Below the pieces are notes generated by a model that worked only from the letters and a program-made list of their open reading frames with translations, was not told the DNA's origin and ran no database searches. A program made the translations under genes and the position numbers. From Candidatus Thioglobus vulcanius (GTDB lineage: Bacteria > Pseudomonadota > Gammaproteobacteria > PS1 > Pseudothioglobaceae), in NCBI GenBank assembly GCA_910595855.1, contig CAJVCJ010000067.1:1-12445 (forward strand): 12,445 bases of DNA. Reading direction: 5' to 3'. This document shows positions 1 through 6,856 of the stretch, one piece after another (within the stretch, counting starts at the first letter, position 1; every line of letters starts with the position of its first letter).

Positions 1-22
1 TTTTAGTTAAATCATCTCAATA

Positions 23-56
23 ATGAAAATTATCTAGATTTTTAGCTAATTTTCAT
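23..56 (-). other. Hairpin across the metG stop codon
   Basis: Ten-base arms ATGAAAATTA (23-32) and TAATTTTCAT (47-56) are perfectly complementary. Inside them are CTA (34-36) and TAG (43-45) after one mismatch. The structure covers the metG stop codon (42-44). On the minus strand there is no clear T-tract after it, so it is not a classical intrinsic terminator. It could be a weak terminator or an mRNA 3' end stabiliser. Confidence 0.35.
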
Positions 57-2045
57 GCCGGCTTTAGCGCCAGAATCAGGTGATAAGATATGTAGTGACT
101 TTCCATCACCCGCTGCAAGTACCATACCCTCAGATACACCGAACTTCATTTTTCTTGGCGCTAGGTTTGCCACCATAACCGTTAAACGACCTTCAAGATC
201 TTCAGGAGCGTAATGCGCTTTAATACCAGCAAACACATTTTTTGTATTTTCTTCACCGATATCCAATGTAAGTTGCAATAACTTATCAGCACCTTCGACA
301 TGCTGAGCTTTAACAATTTTGGCAATTCTTAAATCAATCTTAGTAAAGTCATCAATTTGTATCATATTGTCATCCTCTTTTTGCTCAGTTTCTTGCTTTG
401 CGATTGTTTGCTTTGACGCCTCTATCACGGTGTTAATTTGATCATCTTCAATACGTGACATTAACGGCTTAAATTTATTAATTTGATGCTTTGTTAAAGG
501 GTGCTTAAGATCGGCCCAATTTAGCTCATCAACATTTAAAAACAACTCCGCCTCTTTAGCCATGTCTGGCAATACCGGCTTAAGGTATGTCATTAACACT
601 CTAAATAGGTTTAGCGCCAATGAGGTTACATCATGAACTTGCGCCTCTTTACCCTCTTCTTTAATCATTTGCCAAGGCTTATGCTCGTCAATATATTGAT
701 TAGCTTTATCAGCAAGTTTCATAATTTCACGCATGGCTTGAGAATAGTTACGCGCTTCATACAGCTTAGCAATATCATCACCTTTAGCAACAAACTCATT
801 GTAAAGATCTGCTTCAATTGCATAGGCAGACAATGTTTTATCGAATTTTTTAACAACAAAACCAGCACAACGAGAGGCGATATTAACTACTTTACCGACT
901 AAATCAGAGTTCACCCTTTGTTTGAAATCTTGTAGGTTTAAGTCAATATCATCAATTTTACTTGAGAGTTTATACGCATAATAATAACGCAAGCACTCTG
1001 GGTTTAAGCTTTCTAAATAAGTCCTAGCCTGGATAAATGTACCACGAGACTTGCTCATTTTTTGGCCGTTAACGGTTAAAAAACCGTGTGCATAAATAGC
1101 AGTTGGCGTGCGGTAATCAGAACCCATTAGCATTGCTGGCCAGAATAGCGCATGGAAATAAACAATATCTTTACCGATGAAATGATACAGCTCAGTTTCA
1201 GAATCTTTATTAAAGTATTCATCAAAATCTAAACCCTTCTCATCACAAAGTTTTTTAAAACTAGCCATATAGCCAATTGGTGCATCTAGCCAAACATAAA
1301 AGTATTTATTCTCTACACCTGGAATTTGAAAACCAAAATACGGTGCATCACGGGAAATATCCCATTGTTGTAAGCCCTGCTCAAACCACTCTGACAACTT
1401 ATTGCTAATTTCAACTTGCAAGTGCCCTGCTTCAGTCCAATCTTTAAGTTGCGCTTCAAACTGTGGCAAATCAAAGAAATAGTGCTCTGAATCTTTGGTG
1501 ATTGGTGTCGCACCTGAAACAGCAGATCTGGCATTAATTAGCTCAGTTGGTGAGTAAGTCGCACCACATGCCTCACAGTTATCACCATACTGATCTTTGG
1601 CGCCACATTTTGGACATTCGCCACGAATAAAGCGATCAGGTAAAAACATCTTCTTTTCAGGGTCAAATGCTTGAGAAATAGTACGAGTTTTAATAAAACC
1701 AGCTGCATTTAATTTGTTATAAATACCTGCTGAAATCTCTTTGTTTTCAGGGCTGTGAGTAGAATGATATTGACTAAAGCCAATTGAAAAATCTTTAAAA
1801 TCAGCTTGATGACGCTCGCTAACACCTTTGATTAACTCTTCTGGCGTAATACCTAACTCGTTAGCTTTAAGCATAATAGGTGTGCCGTGCGCATCATCCG
1901 CACACACATAATGGCACTCGTTACCCATCATTTTTTGGAAGCGTACCCAGATATCAGTTTGAATATATTCTAACAAGTGACCTAAGTGAATTTCACCATT
2001 GGCATAAGGTAGTGCGGAAGTAACTAAAATTTTTCTTGAACTCAT
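42..2045 (-). CDS. metG: Methionyl-tRNA synthetase with C-terminal tRNA-binding domain
   Basis: Charges tRNA-Met with methionine in the cytoplasm, using ATP; a class I aminoacyl-tRNA synthetase. The 667 residues are close to E. coli MetG (677). The class I signature is seen as HLGH at residues 20-23 after the typical PYANGEIH, and KMSKS at 329-333. A zinc knuckle of the four-cysteine type is visible (C144, C147, C157, C160). From about residue 561 a second domain begins (IDDFTKIDLRIAKIV), which is the Trbp111-like OB-fold tRNA-binding/dimerisation domain, joined by a Lys/Glu/Gln-rich linker. The start MSSRKILVTSALPYANG aligns with the family N-terminus, although no good Shine-Dalgarno is seen. 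It is divergent from apbC, as in E. coli. Nothing is missing or odd. Confidence 0.98.
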   Translation of the reverse strand: MSSRKILVTSALPYANGEIHLGHLLEYIQTDIWVRFQKMMGNECHYVCADDAHGTPIMLKANELGITPEELIKGVSERHQADFKDFSIGFSQYHSTHSPENKEISAGIYNKLNAAGFIKTRTISQAFDPEKKMFLPDRFIRGECPKCGAKDQYGDNCEACGATYSPTELINARSAVSGATPITKDSEHYFFDLPQFEAQLKDWTEAGHLQVEISNKLSEWFEQGLQQWDISRDAPYFGFQIPGVENKYFYVWLDAPIGYMASFKKLCDEKGLDFDEYFNKDSETELYHFIGKDIVYFHALFWPAMLMGSDYRTPTAIYAHGFLTVNGQKMSKSRGTFIQARTYLESLNPECLRYYYAYKLSSKIDDIDLNLQDFKQRVNSDLVGKVVNIASRCAGFVVKKFDKTLSAYAIEADLYNEFVAKGDDIAKLYEARNYSQAMREIMKLADKANQYIDEHKPWQMIKEEGKEAQVHDVTSLALNLFRVLMTYLKPVLPDMAKEAELFLNVDELNWADLKHPLTKHQINKFKPLMSRIEDDQINTVIEASKQTIAKQETEQKEDDNMIQIDDFTKIDLRIAKIVKAQHVEGADKLLQLTLDIGEENTKNVFAGIKAHYAPEDLEGRLTVMVANLAPRKMKFGVSEGMVLAAGDGKSLHILSPDSGAKAGMKIS

Positions 2046-2127
2046 AGGATAGGCTTATTAATATTAAGGTTGAGTGATATCGTTATACGATAAAATAGTC
2101 ATTTTACTGAATTACAGGCACAAGAAT
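2046..2127. promoter_or_regulatory. Divergent metG/apbC promoter region with a dyad
   Basis: This 82-base gap must hold the start signals for both divergent genes. On the plus strand TTGAGT (2070-2075) and TAAAAT (2091-2096) could be -35/-10, but the spacing of 15 is short. On the minus strand TATAAC (complement of 2082-2087) is a possible -10 with a poor -35. A dyad TATCGT (2078-2083) / ACGATA (2087-2092) with a 3-base spacer lies between and over these elements and could be an operator. The individual boxes are weak; that the region is a promoter region is inferred from gene orientation. Confidence 0.4.
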
Positions 2128-3210
2128 ATGGCAGATTTAACTGTTGATAACATTAACAATATTTTAACAAGTGTTGTTGATAAATACACCGAGCAAGATA
2201 TTGTCTCCTCAAATGCAATCAACTCTATCGAATTTGATGGTGACAAGGTTGAGATTACTGTTGAGCTTAATTATCCAGCAAAGGGCTATCATAACGAATT
2301 AAGTCAGCAAATTACTGATGCATTGGCTGCTGAAGGCATTAACAATGTTAATGTTACTATTGAAACAAAAATCATTAAGTACTCTACTCAAAAGGGTGTT
2401 GAAATTCTATCTGAAGTTAAAAATGTTATTGCAGTTGCTTCAGGCAAAGGTGGCGTTGGTAAATCAACTACATCGGTTAACTTAGCTTTAGCACTTCAAG
2501 CAGAAGGTGCAAAAGTTGCGATTTTAGATGCAGACATTTATGGCCCATCACAGCCAAGAATGCTTGGCGTTAGCAAGCTTAAGCCTGATACTTCAGCTGA
2601 AGGTAAATTACTACCAATTTTAGGCCATGGCATGCAGAGTATGTCTATTGGTTATTTGGTTGACGAGGACAATCCAATGATTTGGCGTGGCCCTATGGTA
2701 ACTCAAGCTTTAGAGCAGATGTTGCGTGATACGCTTTGGCGTGGTGTTGACTATATGATTATCGATCTACCACCAGGAACGGGTGACACTCAGTTAACGT
2801 TGTCACAAAAAATTCCAGTAAGTGGCTCAGTTATTGTTACTACGCCACAAGATATTGCATTGCTTGATGCTAGAAAAGGTTTAAAAATGTTTGAAAAAGT
2901 TAACATTCCTATTCTTGGAATTATTGAAAACATGTCTTTACATATTTGCTCTAAGTGTGGCCATGAAGAAGCTATCTTTGGTACAGGTGGCGGTCAAATG
3001 ATGGCTACAGAATCAGATGTAAACTTCTTAGGTGCATTGCCATTAGAAATGGATATTAGAACTGATGTTGATGAAGGTACACCAACAGTTGCTAAAGACC
3101 CTGATGGCCGTGTAGCTGAAATCTATAAAGAAATTGCAAGAAAAGTGAGTGCTAAACTAACTCAGCAAGATCGTGCAATGAGTTCATTCCCAAGCATTAC
3201 TATCGAGTAA
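2128..3210 (+). CDS. apbC: Fe-S cluster carrier ATPase ApbC (Mrp/NBP35 family)
   Basis: P-loop ATPase of the Mrp/ApbC/Nbp35 family, which binds a labile Fe-S cluster and passes it to apoproteins in the cytoplasm. With this start it has 360 residues. Residues 1 to about 85 form the MIP18/DUF59-type domain. The deviant Walker A GKGGVGKST is at 106-114, followed by the family motif DADIYGPSQPRMLG. The CxxC (C274, C277, in ICSKCGHEE) is the cluster-bridging pair of the dimer. An in-frame GTG at 2074 would add 18 residues, but the added sequence looks unlike the family and covers the likely promoter, so ATG 2128 is preferred; CAGG about 9 bases upstream is only a weak ribosome site. It is divergent from metG and about 3.3 kb from the isc operon end, so a role beside ISC is plausible. 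Confidence 0.96.
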   Translation: MADLTVDNINNILTSVVDKYTEQDIVSSNAINSIEFDGDKVEITVELNYPAKGYHNELSQQITDALAAEGINNVNVTIETKIIKYSTQKGVEILSEVKNVIAVASGKGGVGKSTTSVNLALALQAEGAKVAILDADIYGPSQPRMLGVSKLKPDTSAEGKLLPILGHGMQSMSIGYLVDEDNPMIWRGPMVTQALEQMLRDTLWRGVDYMIIDLPPGTGDTQLTLSQKIPVSGSVIVTTPQDIALLDARKGLKMFEKVNIPILGIIENMSLHICSKCGHEEAIFGTGGGQMMATESDVNFLGALPLEMDIRTDVDEGTPTVAKDPDGRVAEIYKEIARKVSAKLTQQDRAMSSFPSITIE

Positions 3211-3263
3211 TTCATGTTAGCTCTAGCATTGATTATCTTGCTAGACTAATAAAGCTTAAAACT

Positions 3264-3293
3264 AAAAAAAAAGCCCTTACGGGCTTTTTTTTT
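3264..3293 (+). terminator. Intrinsic terminator after apbC
   Basis: A nine-base A run, GCCC (3273-3276), loop TTAC, GGGC (3281-3284) and nine Ts (3285-3293). The A and T runs can extend the GC stem. It starts 53 bases after the apbC stop. The symmetry means it could also work on the minus strand. Confidence 0.9.
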
Positions 3294-3426
3294 GGCTTTA
3301 ACTATTTACGTATGATTTTTCTATGATATCGACCTCAAGCGACTAATAACATCTCTCAAGATGCTAGACTAATGCTTAATATAAAGCTCCTTAAATTTAC
3401 AAATATATCACTATAAAGTGAATCTA

Positions 3427-3462
3427 CAAGAACGTACAATGAACTCATTCCCAAGTATCACT
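3427..3462 (+). pseudogene. Remnant copy of the apbC 3' end
   Basis: Twelve codons read QERTMNSFPSIT and match apbC codons at 3166-3201 (QDRAMSSFPSIT), 261 bases upstream. By hand alignment 30 of 36 bases agree. Two of the six differences are silent (AGC/AGT, ATT/ATC) and the rest give conservative changes D/E, A/T and S/N, as expected if this tail diverged while still coding. The copy is followed by its own terminator, like the true apbC tail. No ATPase domain precedes it, so it is a fragment. An open frame from GTG 3418 runs on to 3627 but then overlaps the terminator and the cytochrome gene, and I do not call it a gene. Confidence 0.6.
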
Positions 3463-3495
3463 TGCATGAATACGATACCATGGCCAATTATATGC

Positions 3496-3532
3496 AGACG
3501 AAAAAAAGCCTTGTTAAGGCTTTTTTTCGTCT
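3496..3532. terminator. Perfect 17-bp stem terminator, probably bidirectional
   Basis: AGACGAAAAAAAGCCTT (3496-3512), loop GTT, then its exact complement (3516-3532). Both strands have a T-rich run in the descending arm. On the minus strand it lies 21 bases past the stop of the pentaheme cytochrome gene and is the natural end of that operon. On the plus strand it follows the apbC tail remnant. Confidence 0.88.
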
Positions 3533-3553
3533 ATTACATTGTTAAAAAGTTAT

Positions 3554-5086
3554 TCAATTACCCTCAATATCAGCCTCAAGTGAATTGTAACTCTTTATCA
3601 TTTCTTTCCATTCTCCAGTCGAATTAGAAAATGTCTTAGAGAAGTGATTCATTTTTATTACTGGCATAGTTGGTGCATCGTGGCCTAATAAATCTTCAGC
3701 AACATGCTGCGATGCAGAGCGATAATTAAGCTTAACATCCACATTCAGTTTCTTAGAATTATGTTTATTGGCAAACACAAAGTTATGTTTACTATGCCCC
3801 TTAGGCGGAATGGTAGTATCTCTAACAATGGCAGCAATAGCCCATGGATCATGAGTATCGTTACCTTGCTTATCTACAGCCCATGTTTTAAAGACAATAG
3901 TTTTTTCTTCATCAAAGTCATGATGAGAGTCTAGCTTTCCTGTTTCAAACAACACATTACCTTCATCATCAGTAATAGTGGCCTCAATCCAAATATGGCG
4001 AACCTGCGTTAGAGAGGTCGGTAGATTATGACCTGCACCCACATTATGAACATCAACATCTATCTCAAATAAATCGTCCGATCTTTGATTTAAATCCACC
4101 TTAAGCTCTGTTGCATGTTGCAGGCGTTTTCTGGCAATGTCAGCGTGCTGACGTTTGCGCAGATTTTTAGGCTCCATAATCGCAGAGATAATGGCGTTAC
4201 CACCCACAAATTCATGCAAATGCACAACACTGTGTCTTTCTGTTCCCAGGGTCGAAGCTTTACCATCTAGTCTTGCTTTTTGATTCACAAACGTTTCAGG
4301 GCGTTTGAGTGTTTTTGCGATTTGAATAGCAACTTCTACAGAATTCATATGGCAATCTTGACATACGATCTCATTCTGAGCATAGGCTGAAGTACGCCAT
4401 TCATCATACGTTCTTTCAACACCAACGCCATTTTCAGGATGGATAATATTGTGACAACTCGCGCACAAATTAGCTTTAGTGTGTAATTCAGAATATTGCG
4501 TTTCATGATAAGGCGATTTTGAATTCTTCAAAGGTCCGTACTTAATATGCGTATCTACATCAATAATATGAGATCCATTACCATGCTCAGAACTAACAGT
4601 ATCAGCTAGAGGTACGGCACCTGAAATACTATGACACACATCACATGTGACACCACGAGCAGCTTTCTCAGATACACTAAATTCATTAGTCTTTTTATCC
4701 CAACTAACTGTTCCTGTTAAAACACCAATTGGTGAATGACAACCAGCACACAAATTAAAAATCTTTCCATCAGTGGCATTCAAGCCTTTTTTAAACTCTG
4801 CTTGGAAAATTGGATCATTCCATGCGTTAGAATGCATTGAACCCCTCCAGCCTTCGTACTGCTTAGGGTGGCACCCTGCACAAGTTTCAGGATTTTCGAA
4901 GCTATCTAGGGTTGCATGGCTGTTGTTTTTAGTACGCAACATAGATGGTGGAAATTGACGCTCTGGCGTTGGCTTAATATCATAGCCTGCTGCCTTAAGG
5001 TTAACACCGACATTAATAGCATTTGCATTGCCAAAAACAAATAAAAGCAAAGTAATTGATAATAATTTTAGTAGATTTTTTCTCAT
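3554..5086 (-). CDS. Periplasmic pentaheme c-type cytochrome, function unknown
   Basis: A 510-residue exported multiheme cytochrome. Residues 1-23 are a signal peptide ending in ANA. Five CxxCH heme sites are seen: C69-H73, C113-H117, C148-H152, C208-H212 and C242-H246. All lie in the first half, and the region resembles the cytochrome c554 family. After the last heme come H285, H289 and H291 in RHSVVHLHEFVGG, possible distal ligands. From about 335 there is a heme-free, beta-rich C-terminal domain with NVGAGHNLPTS, a motif style seen at the ends of other multiheme cytochromes. The start ATG (5084-5086) has a strong GAGGAG Shine-Dalgarno (5095-5100) and overlaps the stop of the c4-like gene by one base (TAATG), so the two are probably translationally coupled and work together in electron transfer. 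The substrate is not evident; it could be a terminal reductase, an oxidase of a nitrogen or sulfur compound, or an electron shuttle. Confidence 0.88.
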   Translation of the reverse strand: MRKNLLKLLSITLLLFVFGNANAINVGVNLKAAGYDIKPTPERQFPPSMLRTKNNSHATLDSFENPETCAGCHPKQYEGWRGSMHSNAWNDPIFQAEFKKGLNATDGKIFNLCAGCHSPIGVLTGTVSWDKKTNEFSVSEKAARGVTCDVCHSISGAVPLADTVSSEHGNGSHIIDVDTHIKYGPLKNSKSPYHETQYSELHTKANLCASCHNIIHPENGVGVERTYDEWRTSAYAQNEIVCQDCHMNSVEVAIQIAKTLKRPETFVNQKARLDGKASTLGTERHSVVHLHEFVGGNAIISAIMEPKNLRKRQHADIARKRLQHATELKVDLNQRSDDLFEIDVDVHNVGAGHNLPTSLTQVRHIWIEATITDDEGNVLFETGKLDSHHDFDEEKTIVFKTWAVDKQGNDTHDPWAIAAIVRDTTIPPKGHSKHNFVFANKHNSKKLNVDVKLNYRSASQHVAEDLLGHDAPTMPVIKMNHFSKTFSNSTGEWKEMIKSYNSLEADIEGN

Positions 5087-5748
5087 TATTTTTTCTCCTC
5101 AAGGGTTGATACCAGGTAGCTTGAATAGTACGCAACTGCCTCGATCTGTTCATTGCTCATAGTGTCAACAATTCTGCGCATCACTCTTTCGTCGTCGTTA
5201 GTGCGTTTTCTATTTTTAAATTCTTTTAAGGTTGAAATTAAATATTGAGGATGCTGATTAGCCAAAATTGGGATATTAAAATCAACTAACGCATCTCCAT
5301 TACTACCATGACAAACAAAACATGCGGCCTGTCCTGTTTCAGGATTGCCGTGATCGTATAGCTTTTTACCAAGGGTTAATAACTTAGTTTTTTCTGCATC
5401 TGTTTTTAAATGCATTATATTTTTCATTACAGGGGTTTTAACTTGTGACTCATAATATGCGCCAATATGATTTAAATCAGCTTCATTAATACCTAACGCA
5501 AAATTTGTCATGACGGCATTTTTTCTACCAGCAGATTTAAAATCTTTAATTTGCTTAATAATATAGCCTGCAGGTTGGCCGGCAAGTGCTGGAAAGTTTG
5601 GCACAAAACTATTACCCGTTGGACCATGACACCCCATACATGCCATAGTTTTTGTTTTTCCAATTTTTGCATCACCTTCTGTTGCTACAGCTACATTGGC
5701 CAACAGAACCGCTGCACCAAATAAACAGATGTTTTTTAAAAAAGCCAT
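5086..5748 (-). CDS. Diheme cytochrome c, c4/c553-like
   Basis: A periplasmic electron carrier with two fused class I cytochrome c domains. With this start it has 220 residues, starting with a signal peptide MAFLKNICLFGAAVLLANVAVA. Heme sites are C37-H41 (CMGCH) and C143-H147 (CFVCH). The expected distal methionines are M80 and M190, at matching places in the two halves, each followed after 17-18 residues by a YY pair. In-frame starts further upstream exist at 5760 and 5796, but ATG 5748 is chosen because GGGAG lies 5 bases before it and the signal peptide then starts cleanly. It is the first gene of a two-gene operon with the pentaheme cytochrome and would pass electrons to or from it, or to a terminal oxidase. 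Family membership is clear; the exact subtype (c4 or c553-like) is not. Confidence 0.92.
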   Translation of the reverse strand: MAFLKNICLFGAAVLLANVAVATEGDAKIGKTKTMACMGCHGPTGNSFVPNFPALAGQPAGYIIKQIKDFKSAGRKNAVMTNFALGINEADLNHIGAYYESQVKTPVMKNIMHLKTDAEKTKLLTLGKKLYDHGNPETGQAACFVCHGSNGDALVDFNIPILANQHPQYLISTLKEFKNRKRTNDDERVMRRIVDTMSNEQIEAVAYYSSYLVSTLEEKK

Positions 5749-5781
5749 TTCAACTCCCATGTAAATATCATTAAGACACCT

Positions 5782-5810
5782 ATAATAAAGTGTCACCTTA
5801 GCTAAATCAA
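5782..5810 (-). promoter_or_regulatory. Sigma-70-type promoter of the cytochrome operon
   Basis: On the minus strand TTGATT (complement of 5805-5810) and TATTAT (complement of 5782-5787) are separated by 17 bases. They match the -35 at 4 of 6 and the -10 at 5 of 6 positions. The -10 lies about 33 bases upstream of the chosen ATG at 5748 and would leave a short leader with the GGGAG ribosome site. Confidence 0.55.
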
Positions 5811-5840
5811 CTTCATTAGCTTTTGATAATGTATATTATA

Positions 5841-5871
5841 TTGACCTGTAATTGATTAAAAATATTTACAG
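5841..5871 (+). promoter_or_regulatory. Possible promoter/operator before the 140-residue gene
   Basis: TTGACC (5841-5846) is a fair -35, but the -10 candidates downstream (TATTTA, 5863-5868) are poor. The same stretch carries a dyad CTGTAA (5846-5851) / TTACAG (5866-5871) with 14 bases between the arms. It could be an operator for either divergent gene. This is weak evidence. Confidence 0.25.
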
Positions 5872-5934
5872 CAGCCTATCATTACATTGGAAAATCATTA
5901 AACTAGAAAAAACTTAATCAGAATTTTATTTCGA

Positions 5935-6357
5935 ATGGACTATTTTCAGCAATTTAAAGGTCGTTTTTTAGGTGTTATGCAATTAGATGATTGCGACATC
6001 CTACTGCAAACGCTTATTCAAAATCCTGACAATTGGTATGTTTATGACACATTGGAGCCTATGCCAAGCTCTACGATTTCTGCCGATGATTTCATTAGTA
6101 AAATAACCCATATCAAGACTATTATTGATAAAGATCACGATGAGAGGTATTGTGGCATTGTATATGTCGATGATTTAAAAAAACCAACTTTTGTTAAGAT
6201 TTTTCACCCTAAAAATTTAGGAAAAACTTGTGGTAGTAGTGAGAATCCACCTATGCCGCAATGGCTTATTTCTAAAGAAAAGCCCATGGATGTAGTTTTA
6301 GAATTTGGTCCAAAAGAAGAATCAGAAGGCTTTATTTCTAAATGCCTTAAGTTTTAA
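5935..6357 (+). CDS. Uncharacterised 140-residue cytoplasmic protein
   Basis: I do not recognise the family. The protein has 140 residues with no signal peptide and no membrane segment, so it is likely cytoplasmic. It looks like a real folded domain: mixed charge, well spread hydrophobics and no low complexity. Notable stretches are NPDNWYVYDTLEPMP (30-44), DKDHDERYCGIVYVDD (65-80), PTFVKIFHPKNLGKTCGSS (84-102) and PMPQWLISKEKP (106-117). It has four cysteines (20, 73, 99, 137) and H68, H91, not arranged as a known metal motif. ATG 5935 has no clear Shine-Dalgarno; ATG 5977 is an alternative but would drop the first 14 residues. It stands alone between the divergent cytochrome operon and the convergent isc operon and is followed by a terminator. 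A link to Fe-S or redox work is only suggested by location. Confidence 0.75.
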   Translation: MDYFQQFKGRFLGVMQLDDCDILLQTLIQNPDNWYVYDTLEPMPSSTISADDFISKITHIKTIIDKDHDERYCGIVYVDDLKKPTFVKIFHPKNLGKTCGSSENPPMPQWLISKEKPMDVVLEFGPKEESEGFISKCLKF

Positions 6358-6366
6358 GAATCTCAC

Positions 6367-6389
6367 AATTCTAGATATAGAATTTTTTT
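6367..6389 (+). terminator. AT-rich intrinsic terminator
   Basis: AATTCTA (6367-6373), loop GATA, TAGAATT (6378-6384), then a T run to 6389. It begins 9 bases after the stop of the 140-residue gene. The stem is AT-rich, so its strength is uncertain. Confidence 0.55.
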
Positions 6390-6418
6390 GTTATTGTGTT
6401 TTGGGTAGATTAAAGAAT

Positions 6419-6454
6419 ACAATTGAATATAGATGGCACTATTCGATTAATTGT
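6419..6454. other. Intergenic imperfect hairpin
   Basis: ACAATT (6419-6424) pairs with AATTGT (6449-6454), and GAATA just inside pairs with TATTC (6440-6444), with a 4-base bulge on the right arm and a 10-base loop. It lies in the gap between two convergent genes, past the plus-strand terminator. It may be the 3' structure of the isc transcript. Confidence 0.35.
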
Positions 6455-6482
6455 TTCTTTGAACCTGAAAAAAACACAGTAC

Positions 6483-6505
6483 AAAAATCAAAGTTTAATG
6501 ATTTT
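6483..6505 (-). terminator. Weak terminator-like hairpin at the isc operon end
   Basis: AAAATCA (6484-6490) and TGATTTT (6499-6505) flank an 8-base loop that includes the fdx stop codon (6495-6497). On the minus strand the stem ends in a five-T run, short for an intrinsic terminator. Termination may instead use this with the next hairpin at 6419-6454. Confidence 0.35.
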
Positions 6506-6833
6506 CAGATACCTGATTAATTGTGTACTTTGGAATTTCAACTACTAGATCTACTTCACCAACAACCGACTGACACGATAAGCGTGAGTCTGGGTCTAGA
6601 CCCCAGGCTTTATCAAGCATATCATCTTCTATTTCATCGGACTCAGGTAATGAATCAAAACCTTCACGCACATAAATATGGCATGTTGTACAAGCATTAG
6701 ACATTTCACATGCATGTTCGATTTCAACATCATTTGCTAGCATTGCATTACAAACTGTATCGCCTGCTTTAGCTTCAATAACAACACCCTCTGGGCATAA
6801 TTCATAGTGAGGTAAGATAATGATTTGTGGCAT
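6495..6833 (-). CDS. fdx: ISC-type [2Fe-2S] ferredoxin
   Basis: Adrenodoxin-type ferredoxin that delivers electrons for cluster assembly on IscU. It has 112 residues. The ligands C42, C48, C51 and C87 follow the C-x5-C-x2-C-x35-C pattern, at the same numbers as E. coli Fdx. The acidic stretch DSLPESDEIEDDMLDKAWGL, typical of the partner-binding face, is present. The start has an AGGA site about 8 bases upstream, in the 23-base gap after hscA. It is the last gene of the operon; no iscX follows, as the next gene is on the other strand. Confidence 0.97.
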   Translation of the reverse strand: MPQIIILPHYELCPEGVVIEAKAGDTVCNAMLANDVEIEHACEMSNACTTCHIYVREGFDSLPESDEIEDDMLDKAWGLDPDSRLSCQSVVGEVDLVVEIPKYTINQVSENH

Positions 6834-6856
6834 GTTATAGTCCTGTATTTAAAGGG

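Larger units (their letters stand above)
3211..3553. other. 343-base intergenic region with terminators, short repeats and an apbC tail copy
   Basis: No intact gene is supported here. It holds the apbC terminator (3264-3293), a second terminator (3496-3532), and a diverged copy of the apbC 3' end (3427-3462). A 12-base direct repeat TGCTAGACTAAT occurs at 3239-3250 and 3362-3373. The core GACTAAT occurs a third time at 3341-3347, and CTCAAG precedes the second and third GACTAAT copies (3334 and 3355). CTAGCA (3223-3228) and TGCTAG (3239-3244) form a small inverted repeat. The region looks like a site of old duplication or recombination. Confidence 0.7.

Noticed and set aside
2074..2127. Longer apbC starting at GTG 2074
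   Set aside because: The 18 added residues are unlike the family N-terminus and the region is needed for the promoter of this divergent gene pair.
3418..3627. Open frame of 69 codons on the plus strand downstream of apbC
   Set aside because: Only its first part resembles the apbC tail; the rest runs through a terminator hairpin and into the opposite-strand cytochrome gene. It is kept as a remnant, not as a gene.
5749..5796. Longer start for the c4-like cytochrome
   Set aside because: The extra residues would put charged and aromatic residues before the signal peptide, and the GGGAG ribosome site fits ATG 5748.
5811..5934. FNR/ANR-type site (TTGAT-N4-ATCAA) before the cytochrome operon
   Set aside because: TTGAT half-sites occur, but no ATCAA at the right spacing was found on either strand.
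6305..6520. 71-codon plus-strand frame overlapping the end of the 140-residue gene
   Set aside because: It overlaps a better gene in another frame, has no ribosome site, and crosses a terminator and two hairpins.
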